Source: Eutreptiella sp. 'Long Island Sound 2002'
Lineage: Eukaryota; Euglenozoa; Euglenophyceae; Eutreptiales; Eutreptiaceae
NCBI GenBank assembly: GCA_964036045.1
Contig: OZ038384.1
Location: forward strand, 29,059,771 to 29,123,770
DNA length: 64,000 nucleotides
Direction: 5' to 3'
Positions within the stretch are counted from its first letter, which is position 1, and every line of letters starts with the position of its first letter. A program made the translations under genes and the position numbers. Shown piece by piece: positions 23,486 through 33,700 of this stretch. The notes beneath the pieces were generated by a model. The model was given only the letters and a program-made list of their open reading frames with translations. It was not told where the DNA came from and did not search any database.

Positions 23486-26400
23486 GGTCAGTGGTCGGAG
23501 TGTCCTGCAGGGCCTGTGGGGCTGTAGAACCGGGTACACCAGCCTGGGGGGACGGGGAGTCCTGCCCAGGGGGTGGTCGGAGTGTCCTGTAGGGCCTGCG
23601 GGGAGGTAGAATCGGGCACACCGGCCCGGGGGGATGGGGAGTCCTGCCCAGGGGGTGGTCGGAGTGTCTTGCTGGGCCTGTGGGGACGTAGAACCGGGTA
23701 CACCGGCCTGGGGGGATGGGGAGTCCTGCCCAGGGGGTGGTCGGAGCGCCCTGCAGGGCCTGTGGGGACGTAGATTCGGGCACACCGGCCTGGGGGGATG
23801 GGGAGTCCAGCCCAGGGGGTGGTCGGAGTGTCTTGCTGGGCCTGCGGGGAGGTAGATTCGGGCACACCGGCCCGGGGGGACGGGGAGTTCTGCCCAGGGG
23901 GTGGTCAGAGTGTCCTGCAGGGCCTGTGGGGACGTAGAACCGGGCACACCGGCCTGGGGGGATGGAGAGTCCAGCCCAGGGGGTGGTCGGAGTTTCCTGC
24001 AGGGCCTGCGGGGATCGACAACCGGGCCCACCGGCCTGGGGGGATGTGGAGTCCTGCCCAGGGGGTGGTCGGAGTGTCCTGCAGGGCCTGTGGGGACGTA
24101 GATTTGGGCACACCGGCCTGGGGGGATGGGGAGTGCTGCCCAGGGGTTGGTCGGAGTGTCTTGCTGGGCCTGTGGGGAGGTAGATTCGGGCACACCGCCC
24201 CGGGGGGACGGGGATTCCTGCCCAGGGGGTGGTCGGAGTGTCCTGCAGGGCCTGTGGGGACGTAGAACCGGGCACACCGGCCTGGGGGGATGGGGAGTCC
24301 AGCCCAGGGGGTGGTTGGAGTTTCCTGCAGGGCCTGCGGGGATGGACAACCGGGCCCACTGGCCTGGGGAGATGGGGAGTCCTGTCCAGGGGGTGGTCGG
24401 AGCGTCCTGCAGGGCCTGTGGGGACGTAGAACCAGGCACACCGACCTGGGGGGATGGGGAGTCCCGCCTAGGGGGTGGTTGGAGTTTCTTGCAGGGCCTG
24501 CGGGGATAGACAACCGGGCCCACCGGCCTGGGGGGACGGGGAGCCCTGCCCAAGGGGTGGTCGGAGCGTCCCGCAGGGCCTGTGGGGGCGTAGAACCGGG
24601 CACGCCGGCCTGGGGGGACGGGGAGTCCAGCCCAGCGGGTGGCCGGAGTTTCCCGCAGGGCCTGCGGGAATGGACAACCGGGCCCACCGGCCTTGGGGGA
24701 TGGGGAGTCCTGCCCAGGGGGTGGTCGGAGCGTCTTGCAGGGCCTGTGGGGACGTAGAACCGGGCACACCGGCCTGGGGGGATGGGGAGTTCTGCCCAGG
24801 GGGTGGTCGGAGCGTCCTGCAGGGCCTGTGGGGACGTAGAACCGGGCACACCGGCCTGAGGGGATGGGGAGTCCAGCCCAGGGGGTGGTCGGAGTTTCCT
24901 GCAGGGCCTGCGGGGATGGACAACCGGGCCCACCGGCCTAGGGGGATGGGGAGTCCTGCCCAGGGGGTGGTCGGAGCGCCCTGCACGGCCTGTGGGGACG
25001 TAGAACCGGGCACGCCGGCCTGGGGGGACGGGGAGTCCAGCCCAGCGGGTGGCCGGAGTTTCCCGCAGGGCCTGCGGGAATGGACAACCGGGCCCACCGG
25101 CCTTGGGGGATGGGGAGTCCTGCCCAGGGGGTGGTCGGAGCGTCTTGCAGGGCCTGTGGGGACGTAGAACCGGGCACACCGGCCTGAGGGGATGGGGAGT
25201 CCAGCCCAGGGGGTGGTCGGAGTTTCCTGCAGGGCCTGCGGGGATGGACAACCGGGCCCACCGGCCTAGGGGGATGGAGAGTCCTGCCCAGGGGGTGGTC
25301 GGAGCGTCCTGCAGGGCCTGTGGGGACGTAGAACCGGGCACACCGGCCTGGGGGGATGGGGAGTCCAGCCGAGGGGGTGGTTGGAGTTTCCTGCAGGGCC
25401 TGCGGGGATGGACAACCGGGCCTACCGGCCTGGGGAGATGGGGAGTCCTGTCCAGGGGGTGGTCGGAGCGTCCTGCAGGGCCTGTGGGGACGTAGAACCA
25501 GGCACACCGGCCTCGGGGGATGGGGAGCCCCGCCTAGGGGGTGGTTGGAGTTTCTTGCAGGGCCTGCGGGGATAGACAACCGGGCCCACCGGCCTGGGGG
25601 GACGGGGAGCACTGCCCAAGGGGTGGTCGGAGCGTCCCGCAGGGCCTGTGGGGGCGTAGAACCGGGCACGCCGGCCTGGGGGGATGCAGAGTCCAGCCCA
25701 GCGGGTGGCCGGAGTTTCCCGCAGGGCCTGCGGGAATGGACAACCGGGCCCACCGGCCTTGGGGGATGGGGAGTCCTGCCCAGGGGGTGGTCGGAGCGTC
25801 TTGCAGGGCCTGTGGGGACGTAGAACCGGGCACACCGGCCTGGGGGGATGGGGAGTTCTGCCCAGGGGGTGGTCGGAGCGTCCTGCAGGGCCTGTGGGGA
25901 CGTAGAACCGGGCACACCGGCCTGGGGGGATGGGGAGTCCAGCCCAGGGGGTGGTCGGAGTTTCCTGCAGGGCCTGCGGGGATGGACAACCGGGCCCACC
26001 GGCCTGGGGGGACGGGGAGTTCTGCCCAGGGGGTGGTCGGAGCGTCCTGCAGGGCCTGTGGGGACGTAGAACCGGGCACACCGGCCTGGGGGGATGGGGA
26101 GTCCAGCCCAGGGGGTGGTCGGAGTTTCGTGCAGGGCCTGCGGGGATGGACAACCGGGCCCACTGGCCTGAGGGGATGGGGAGTCCTGCCCAGGGGGTGG
26201 TCGGAGCGTCCTGCAGGGCCTGTGGGAACGTAGAACCGGGCACACCGGCTTGGGGGGATGGGGAGTCCAGCCCAGGGGGTGGTCGGAGTTTCCTGCAGGG
26301 CCTGCGGGGATGGACAACCGGGCCCACCGGCCTGGGGGGATGGGGAGTCCTGCCCAGGGGGTGGTCGGAGTTTCCTGCAGGGCCTGCGGGGATGGACAAC

Positions 26401-26930
26401 CGGGCCCACCGGCCTAGGGGGATGGGGTGTCCTGCCCAGGGGGTGGTCGGAGCGCCCTGCACGGCCTGTGGGGACGTAGAACCGGGCGCACCGGCCTGGG
26501 GGGATGGGGAGTCCTGCCCAGGGGGTGGTCGGAGCGTCCTGCAGGGCCTGTGGGGACGTAGAACCGGGCGCACCGGCCTGGGGGGATGGGGAGTCCTGCC
26601 CTGGGGGTGGTCGGAGCGTCCTGCAGGGCCTGTGGGAGCGTAGAACCGGGCACACCGGCCTGAGGGGATGGGGAGTCCAGCCCAGGGGGTGGTCGCAGTT
26701 TCCTGCCGGGCCTGCGGGGATGGACAACCGGGCCTGGGGGGATGGGGAGTCCAGCCCAGGGGGTGGTCGGAGTTTCCTGCAGGGCCTGCGGGGATAGACA
26801 ACCGGGCCCAGCGGCCTGGGGGGATGGGGAGTCCTGCCCATGGGGTGGTCGGAGCGCCCTGCAGGGCCCGTGGGGACGTAGAACCGGGCGCACTGGCCTG
26901 GGGGGGACGGGGAGCCCAGCCCAGGGGGTG
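23486..26930. repeat. 82-bp satellite array A
   Basis: About 42 tandem units of 82 bp. Each contains GTGGTCGGAG, GTCCTGCAGGGCCTG, CCGGGCACACCGGCCTGG and GGAGTCC(A/T)GCCCAGGGGG. Blocks of 13 units (1,066 bp) are repeated, for example the sequence near 24,475 again at 25,541. Long minus-strand proline/arginine-rich frames run through it. They follow the repeat and are not evidence of a gene. Confidence 0.95.
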
Positions 26931-27150
26931 TTCGGAGCCTCCTGCTTGGCCATTGGGGGGCCATCTTCTTCTGAGAACCGGGCGCACCGGCTTGGGGGGG
27001 ACGGGGAGTCCAGCGCAGGGGGTGTTCGGAGCCTCCTGCAAGGCCATTGGGGGGCCAGTATCTTCGGAGAACCGGGCGCACCGGCCTGGGGGGGACGGGG
27101 AGCCCAGCCCAGGGGGTGTTCGGAGCCTCCGGCAGGACCCGTGGGTACTC
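26931..27150. repeat. 94-bp satellite variant, about 2.5 units (A)
   Basis: The last units change from the 82-bp to a 94-bp form: GTGTTCGGAGCCTCCTGC replaces GTGGTCGGAGCGTCCTGC, and about 12 bases (around GGGGCCATCTTCTT) are added. The same variant forms a longer array in element B at 39,850-41,400. Confidence 0.85.
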
Positions 27151-27189
27151 CCTCCTACCTCTTAGCAGCAGCAGGCAAGTAAGCAGGCA

Positions 27190-27490
27190 GTACCGGGGGT
27201 CATAACCCCGGGGTAACAGTATCTGGGACTCAACGTGAGTCCTCTTAACCAAGAACAACCCCAAACACCGCCGGGGCTTAACTCCCGAACGTAACGGTGT
27301 TTGGGGCCCCCGTGGGCCTTATGAGCCCACGGAGTGTACTGAGGCGTGGCTACCAGCACTTAAAGTCTGGCCTGCCATACCCATTTCTGGGCTCGCCTCA
27401 GTACGGCCGGTCGGGTCTGGCTCTGGGGGCTGCGGACTAAACCGGCACCGGGAGAGGGCCGTTTTACCCGGTTAAGCATTATTTATGGCA
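27190..27490. ncRNA. Conserved multi-hairpin block, copy A
   Basis: Successive inverted repeats occur: GGACTCA/TGAGTCC at 27,226-27,242; CCCCAAACACCG/CGGTGTTTGGGG at 27,259-27,306, with a smaller stem inside; and CCGTGGGC/GCCCACGG at 27,310-27,332. An ACCGG/CCGGT pair follows near 27,440-27,475. Element B keeps all of them, with a compensatory change in the 12-bp stem. The block lies between ORF1 and the satellite arrays. A structured element RNA is the likely meaning. The strand and function are unknown; it matches no RNA family I recognise. Confidence 0.5.
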
Positions 27491-27816
27491 GTAGGCACTA
27501 ATTATTACATTAGGGTTTTACTCAGCGCATTTGTTTACCCCGCAGACATGCCCCTCCAGTGGTGCGCTCACCTTTGGGGCTGCCTTTGGGGGATCGGGGG
27601 CTGTTACCCCTCCCGGACGCCCTCCCTGGTGTTGGCGCCGGGGTGGTGGCCGGGGGGCCTTATACCGTACCTCAAAGGATGTTGGATACCCTTACCGGGG
27701 CGTCCAGCCGGACGGGTGCCCTGGGGGGCATTCTCAATCCAATTTTCGTCTATCCTCTGCTTCTATTCGTGTGCGTTAAAAATCAGTCGGCGAGGCATTC
27801 AGCTACCTCAAGAGTG

Positions 27817-28614
27817 TCATAGTGGCTCCTGCCGTTTACCCACGCTTGGCCAAATCTCTTTGCACTGACAGTCAGTGCACTGGGCAGTAGTCACCTCGCA
27901 GAACCAGTCAGCAGGTCCAGCCTGCACATTGTGGACTCTTTCTGAAAGTGACTGCATCTGCAGTGCCTTTGACCTGCTCCTCTGCTCCTGTGGCCCTGGG
28001 ACCCCCAGGCCAGCTTCCAGGCACCGCGCCTCTGCTAGGGCGGGGGCCCCCACATGCACCCTCCGGGGCCCTTCCCACCTGCACACCTGGACGCTTGCCA
28101 TGAAGACCCCGCACTGGAGCCTCCTCGGTGGCGCGTCCGGGCCCAGTTGTTCACGCGGCCGGCCGCCGATGCGGGGCCCTGGAGGCGCGCCGCACGGGCG
28201 CTGCCAGCCTGTGAGAGGGGCATGGGCAGGGAGGGTTTTGGGGCGGGTGCGGCAGCAGGGGGCGAGGAGAGGAGGCGGCGCAGGGGGGAGGGGCCACCGG
28301 GGCGCGCGCAGGGGCGGCTGTGGGGGGGCTGGGGCAGGTGCGCGGGGGGGGGGGCGCATGTCTGGGCTCCAGTGTGGGCCCGGTGCGTGGGCGGGCGCGT
28401 AGGGGAGGAGAGGAGGGGGAGGCTAGGTCAGCCGTCCTCTACTGGGGGTCGCTGACCGTTCCCAGGGCCAAGGCGGCCGGTACTAGGGGCCGCGGGGTCC
28501 CTGGGGATGGTGCTTGGCACTGGGACGTGCGCGCACCCGACACTGTTAGTACACCGCCTATTGGCAGTGCCCGGGCCCTGTCGTCCGGGGATTCGCACCC
28601 GGCACCCAGCCCAT
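27817..28614 (-). CDS. LINE ORF1-like protein (element A)
   Basis: The frame begins with ATG (28,614-28,612) 20 bases inside the element's 5' end and reaches TGA at 27,817. Reading it as one 265-residue protein requires in-frame TAG and TAA codons in the first 80 residues to be sense. With the standard code only the last 180 residues are open. Its N-terminus (MGWVPGANP) matches E1 and B. The region PLTGWQRPCGAPPGPRIGG and the following VFMASVQVCRW segment match element B closely. It is proline- and arginine-rich and has no known domain. Position suggests an ORF1 nucleic-acid-binding role, which is inference. Confidence 0.4.
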
Positions 28615-28644
28615 GGGTAGAGCTGGGGAGTACTCACACACCAC

Positions 28645-28744
28645 ACTACACCACAATATGCCGCAACACGCAACACTATGCAATCGCTTCACGCCATGCC
28701 ATGCGGCAATGGATCCATACACGCTATTTTGTCCCATAGTGCTG
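28645..28744. repeat. 100-bp block duplicated at 16,962-17,061
   Basis: From CACCACACTACACCACAATA to the start of the pentamer tract this sequence appears identical to 16,962-17,061. Both copies directly precede a (TGTGG)n tract followed by a minus-strand LINE 3' end. Confidence 0.85.
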
Positions 28745-29086
28745 TGTGGTGTGGTGTGGTGTGGTGTGGTGTGGTGTGTTGTGGTGTGGTGTGGTGTGGT
28801 GTGGTGTGGTGTGGTGTGGTGTGGTGTGGTGTGGTGTGGTGTGGTGTGGTGTGGTGTGGTGTGGTGTGGTGTGGTGTGGTGTGGTGTGGTGTGGTGTGGT
28901 GTGGTGTGGTGTGGTGTGGTGTGGTGTGGTGTGGTGTGGTGTGGTGTGGTGTGGTGTGGTGTGGTGTGGTGTGGTGTGGTGTGGTGTGGTGTGGTGTGGT
29001 GTGGTGTGGTGTGGTGTGGTGTGGTGTGGTGTGGTGTGGTGTGGTGTGGTATGGTGTGGTGTGGTGTGGTGTGGTGTGCCGAAGGC
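28744..29086. repeat. (TGTGG)n pentamer tract, about 68 units
   Basis: A near-perfect pentamer run with isolated substitutions at about 28,779 (TGTTG) and 29,050 (TATGG). Its right edge is an inverted LINE 3' end (GCCGAAGGCGCTGTTACC), so it is the tail of a minus-strand LINE fragment. Confidence 0.95.
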
Positions 29087-29640
29087 GCTGTTACCAGAAG
29101 GCAAAGGCCAGGATGTCTACCTTTGCATACAAGTAGACGGGAGGGCTATGTGTGTCTTGTGTGGCCGCTGGTCCCCGCTACTTTGCCTTTTTGTGGCAGC
29201 TACGGGTTGCATGCGGCGGGGGAGGGGGAGGGGAGTGCGCACGGGGGGGCGACTACAACCGGTCCTGATGCGACCCACCCCCCAGCTATCTGTCAAAACT
29301 CTGGGGGGGCGGGGGGGAGGGGGTGGTCTGGGGGGGTGGTCAGCTGGGGGGTGTAGGGGGGGGATTTTGGCCGTGGGGGGGGTTTCCCAAGGTGGGGGGG
29401 CTTGCGCGCGACCCACTATTACCACATGCATACCTCCTGGGGGGTGTGTGTCTGGGGGGTTGGGGGTACGGAGGTATGTATGCGATGATAGCGCTTTCTC
29501 GTCATTGCCGAGAAGAAAGTATTAAGGGTCGCCGTGTTGCCCCCCTCCCCCCTCCCCCCTTCCCCCTCCGCCCTTGTTCGCCCCCCACCCCCCGGTTAGT
29601 TTGTGAGAAAAATTCGTGAGGCTTGGTTAGAGTTGGGGGT
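29087..29640 (-). mobile_element. Short LINE 3' end fragment, then G-rich sequence
   Basis: The first roughly 100 bp match the LINE 3' terminus of A, B and E3 (CCAGGATGTCTACC and CTATGTGTGTCTTGTGTG). The remainder is G-rich low-complexity sequence. It includes a block around 29,330-29,420 whose reverse complement recurs at 55,955-56,060. I see no gene here. Confidence 0.6.
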
Positions 29641-29667
29641 TAAAAGAAGAAATGGATGGACTTCCGC

Positions 29668-30378
29668 TTAGAGGTCCTTGAAAAGTTCCCCCTCTGAGGA
29701 GGAGGAGGAGGAGTCTCGGCGGGCGCGCTTCGAAGGAAGCTCACGTTGGGCTTCGTCCCGCCTCTTTTTGTTGCGCTTCCCAACGCTCTTAAGAGGCCGA
29801 GATCGCTCAGCCCCAGAGGTCGTTGCCTCTGACTCACTTGGGAGCGGGCGGGCGGGAGGCTTTGACTGGGGCAAAGGCAAGGAAGGCAAGCTTGACGACG
29901 ATGAAGCGACGTCGCCAGGTGCAGATGAGGCCGCTGCATCAGACTGGGCGTCATCAGCCTCTGCAGGAGAATTGCCCTTCTTTTTTTTGTTTGCCTTATG
30001 AGGCACCCAATTCAACACCGCCTCTTGCTCTGCCTCTGCAATGTGCATCAAATCAGGGTGCCGTGCAGTGTCATGCACATCAGCATAGTGCTGTGCCATG
30101 CAGTATGACCAAACTGTCTTTGTGCACAGAGGACACCGCACAGGATGATTCGTGCACGGGCTGCTTGCAGATCTTTTTGCAAGCGTGTTCCAGCGCAGCT
30201 TAGCTGGTTGACTGGGACAGTCAGAGATCATGAGGGTGACCAAGGCATGTGTCCGCTTGTTGCGCATGACGACCTGTGTTGAGCAGGTGACACGATCGCC
30301 ACAAAACCCACAAGCGGTGGCCAAAGAAATGTCTTCTTGACCTTTAACATACTCCTTCCGCAGAAGGTGTTGACCCAC
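29668..30378 (-). pseudogene. 5'-truncated zinc-finger-type protein with Ser-rich basic tail
   Basis: A 236-codon frame runs from the edge of a pentamer tract to TAA. It shows ACGFCGDR near residue 25, then CPLCTKTVWSYCMAQHYADVH, a C-x2-C-x12-H-x4-H arrangement near residue 82. An acidic/Ser-rich segment, a basic stretch GKRNKKRRDE and a Ser-rich acidic C-terminus follow. The Cys/His region resembles zinc modules of transposon-associated proteins in fungi and algae. This is a resemblance only. The start is missing: coding begins abruptly at the (TGTGG)n tract at 30,380. All its roughly ten Gln codons are CAA or CAG and it ends in TAA, which does not support a UAR=Gln code. Confidence 0.6.
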
Positions 30379-30380
30379 AT

Positions 30381-30420
30381 GTGTGGTGTGGTGTGGTGTG
30401 GTGTGGTGTGGTGTGGTGTG
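30381..30420. repeat. (TGTGG)n pentamer tract, about 8 units
   Basis: A short perfect run separates the truncated gene fragment on the left from the inverted LINE 3' end (CCGAAGGCGCTGTTACC) of element B on the right. Confidence 0.95.
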
Positions 30421-30724
30421 CCGAAGGCGCTGTTACCAAAGGGCAAAGGCCGGGATGTCTACCCACGGGTAAAGGTAAACGGGCTGGGCTGTGTGTGTTG
30501 TGTGCGCGCTGTGTGTAAGTGTGTTGTGGCATAGCCGGACCAGTGCACTCTCGCACTTGGCCGACACTGCCTTGCCGACGCCTACGCGCTGTCACACAGG
30601 GTCTCATTTGCCCACTGCACCCTGCGTGCCGCGCTGCTCCACCAGTGCCTTCTCTGTGGTGCCGCATTGCTTGGCACTCGGCACCACACTGCACTGTGTG
30701 TGCCCTGCTGCACCGTTGTTGTGG

Positions 30725-33700
30725 GCAGGGGGCAGTGGGCAGTGTTGCGCACTGCCTGGGGGCTGTGGGCAATGGAAATAGTGCTTCACACTGCCGCATT
30801 GCCTGAGGGCAGTGGGGAGTGGTACTCCCGCCGCTCACTGCCTCCCTCCCTTGGGGCAGTGGGCCGGGCATCTCCTGCAATACACTGCCGCCCTGCCTGG
30901 GGCAGTGGGCAGTGGTACTCCTGCGACACACTGCGCCGCGGCCTGGGGGCAGTGGGCAGTGGACCTCCTGCAACGCACTGCCTCACTGCCTGGGGGCAGT
31001 GGGCAGTGGGACTTTTGCAATGCGCTGCTCCACTGCCTGGGGGCAGGGGGCAGTGGATCCCCTGCAATGCACTGCCTCACTGCCTGGGGGCAGTGGGCAG
31101 ATGAACTCCTGCAATAGACTGCCCCACTGCCTGGGGGCAGTGGGCAGTGGGCCTTCCGCAATGCACTGCCCCACTGCCTGGGGGCAGTGGGCAGTGCAAC
31201 TTCTGCAATGCACTGCCTCACTGCCTGGGGGCAGTGGGCAGTGCAACTCCTGCAACACACTACCTCACTGCCCGGGAGCAACGGGCAGCGGACCTCCTGC
31301 AATGCACTGCCCCACTGCCACTGGGGGCAGTGGGCAGTGGAACCCCTGCAATGCACTGCCTCACCGCTTGGGAGCAGTGGGCAGTGGAACTCCTGCAATG
31401 CACTGCCGCACTGCCTGAGGCAGTGGGCAGTGCAATTCCTGCAATGCACTGCCTCACTGCCCGGGGGCAGTGGGCAGTGGACCTGCTGCAATAGACTGCC
31501 TCACTGCCTGGGGGCAGTGGGCAGTGGACCTCCTGCAACACACTGCCGCACTGCCTGGGGGCAGTGGGCAGTGGACCTCCTTCAATGCACTGCTCCACTG
31601 CCTGGGGGCAGTGGGCAGTGGACCTCCTGCAACACACTGCCTCACTGCCTGGGGGCAGTGGGCAGTGGACCTCCTGCAATGCACTGCCGCACTGCCTGGG
31701 AACAGTGGGCAGTGGACCTCCTGCAATCCACTGCCTCACTGCCTGAGGCAGTGGGCAGTGCAATTCCTGCAATGCACTGCCTCACTGCCCGGGGGCAGTG
31801 GGCAGTGGACCTCCTGCAATACACTGCCGCACTGCCTGGGGGCAGTGGGCAGTGGACCTCCTTCAATGCACTGCTCCACTGCCTGGGGGCAGTGGGCAGT
31901 GGACCTCCTGCAACACACTGCCTCACTGCCTGGGGGCAGTGGGCAGTGGACCTCCTTCAATGCACTGCCCCACTGCCTGGGGGCAGTGGGCAGTGCAACT
32001 CCTGCAATCCACTGCCTCACTGCCTGGGGGCAGTGGGCAGTGGACCTCCTTCAATGCACTGCCCCACTGCCTGGGAACAGTGGGCAGTGGACCTCCTGCA
32101 ATCCACTGCCTCACTGCTTGAGGCAGTGGGCAGTGCAATTCCTGCAATGCACTGCCTCACTGCCCGGGGGCAGTGGGCAGTGGACCTCCTGCAATACACC
32201 GCCTCACTGCCTGGGGGCAGTGGGCAGTGGACCTCCTGCAATACACTGCCGCACTGCCTGGGGGCAGTGGGCAGTGGACCTCCTTCAATGCACTGCTCCA
32301 CTGCCTGGGGGCAGTGGGCAGTGGACCTCCTGCAACACACTGCCTCACTGCCTGGGGGCAGTGGGCAGTGGACCTCCTTCAATGCACTGCCCCACTGCCT
32401 GGGGGCAGTGGGCAGTGCAACTCCTGCAATCCACTGCCTCACTGCCTGGGGGCAGTGGGCAGTGGACCTCCTTCAATGCACTGCCCCACTGCCTGGGAGC
32501 AGTGGGCAGTGGACCTCTTGCAATGCACTGCCTCACTGCCTGGGGGCAGTGGGCAGTGGAACCCCTGCAATGCACTGCCTCACTGCCTGGGGGCAGTGGG
32601 CAGTGGACCTCCTGCAATGCACTGCCTCACTGCCTGGGGGCAGTGGACAGTGCAGCTTCTGCAATGCACTGCCGCACTGCCTAGGGGCAGTGGGCAGTGG
32701 ACCTGCTGCAATAGACTGCCCCACTGCCTGGGGGCAGTGGGCAGTGCAACTCCTGCAATGCACTGCCCCACTGCCTGGGGGCAGTGGGCAGTGCAACTCC
32801 TGCAATAGACTGCCCCACTGCCTGGGGGCAGTGGGCAGTGCAACTCCTGCAATCCTCTGCCTCACTGCCTGGGGGCAGTGGGCAGTGCAATTCCTGCAAT
32901 GCACTGCCCCACTGCCTGGGGGCAGTGGGCAGTGCAACTCCTGCAATACACTGCCTCACGCAGTGGGCAGTGGAACTCCCGCAATACATTGCCTCATTGC
33001 TTGGGGGCAGCGGGCAGTGCACATCCCCCAATGCACTGCCCCCATGCCTGGGGGCAGGGGGCAGTGGACCTCCTGCAATACACTGCCTTCCTGCCTGGGG
33101 GCAGTGGGCAGTGGACCCCGTGCAATACACCGCCTCACGGCCTGACGGAAGCAGGCAGTGCAACTCCTGCAATGCACTGCCTCACTGCCTGGGGGCAGTT
33201 GGCAGTGGAACCGCTGCAATGCACTGCCCCTAGCCTGGGGGGAGTGGGCAGTGCAACTCCGGCAACGCACTGCCTCACTGCCTGGGGGCACGGGACAGTG
33301 CAACTTCTGCAATGCACTGCCCCACTGCCTGGGGGCAGTGGGCAGTGGGACCCCTGCAATGCACGGCCTCACTGCCTGGGGGCAGTGGACAGTGCAACTC
33401 ACTGCAACGCACTGCCTCACTGCCTGGGGGCAGTGGGCAGTGCAACTCCTGCAATGCACTACCCCACTGCCTGCGGGCAGTGGGCAGTGCAAATTCTGCA
33501 ATGCACTGCCCCACTGCCTGGGGGCAGTGGGCAGTGCAACTCCTGCAATACACTGCCTCACGCAGTGGGCAGTGGAACTCCCGCAATACGTTGCCTCATT
33601 GCTTGGGGGCAGCGGGCAGTGCACATCCCCCAATGCACTGCCCCCATGCCTGGGGGCAGGGGGCAGTGGACCTCCTGCAATACACTGCCTCACTGCCTGG

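Larger units (their letters stand above)
17218..28633 (-). mobile_element. Giant LINE-derived element A filled with satellite arrays
   Basis: Read 5' to 3' on the minus strand: a 5' end homologous to LINE E1, ORF1 (28,614-27,817), a structured block, then 94-bp, 82-bp and 47-bp satellite arrays. It ends with about 115 bp homologous to the E3 3' end, followed by the pentamer tail. The homology to E3 covers 17,218 to about 17,330 and then stops. No endonuclease, RT or RNase H is present, so it would depend on an autonomous LINE. Element B repeats the same order, so this is a defined composite unit and not a chance adjacency. Confidence 0.7.

Noticed and set aside
23573-25097. 41/82 and 47/94 bp as doubled units of one another
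   Set aside because: The two halves of the 82-bp unit are not similar to each other or to the 41-bp unit, and the 94-bp unit derives from the 82-bp unit. The arithmetic is a coincidence.
23905-27264. Long proline/arginine-rich minus-strand frames (up to 576 codons) in the 82-bp array
   Set aside because: These are repeat-driven open frames. Overlapping frames on both strands are equally long.
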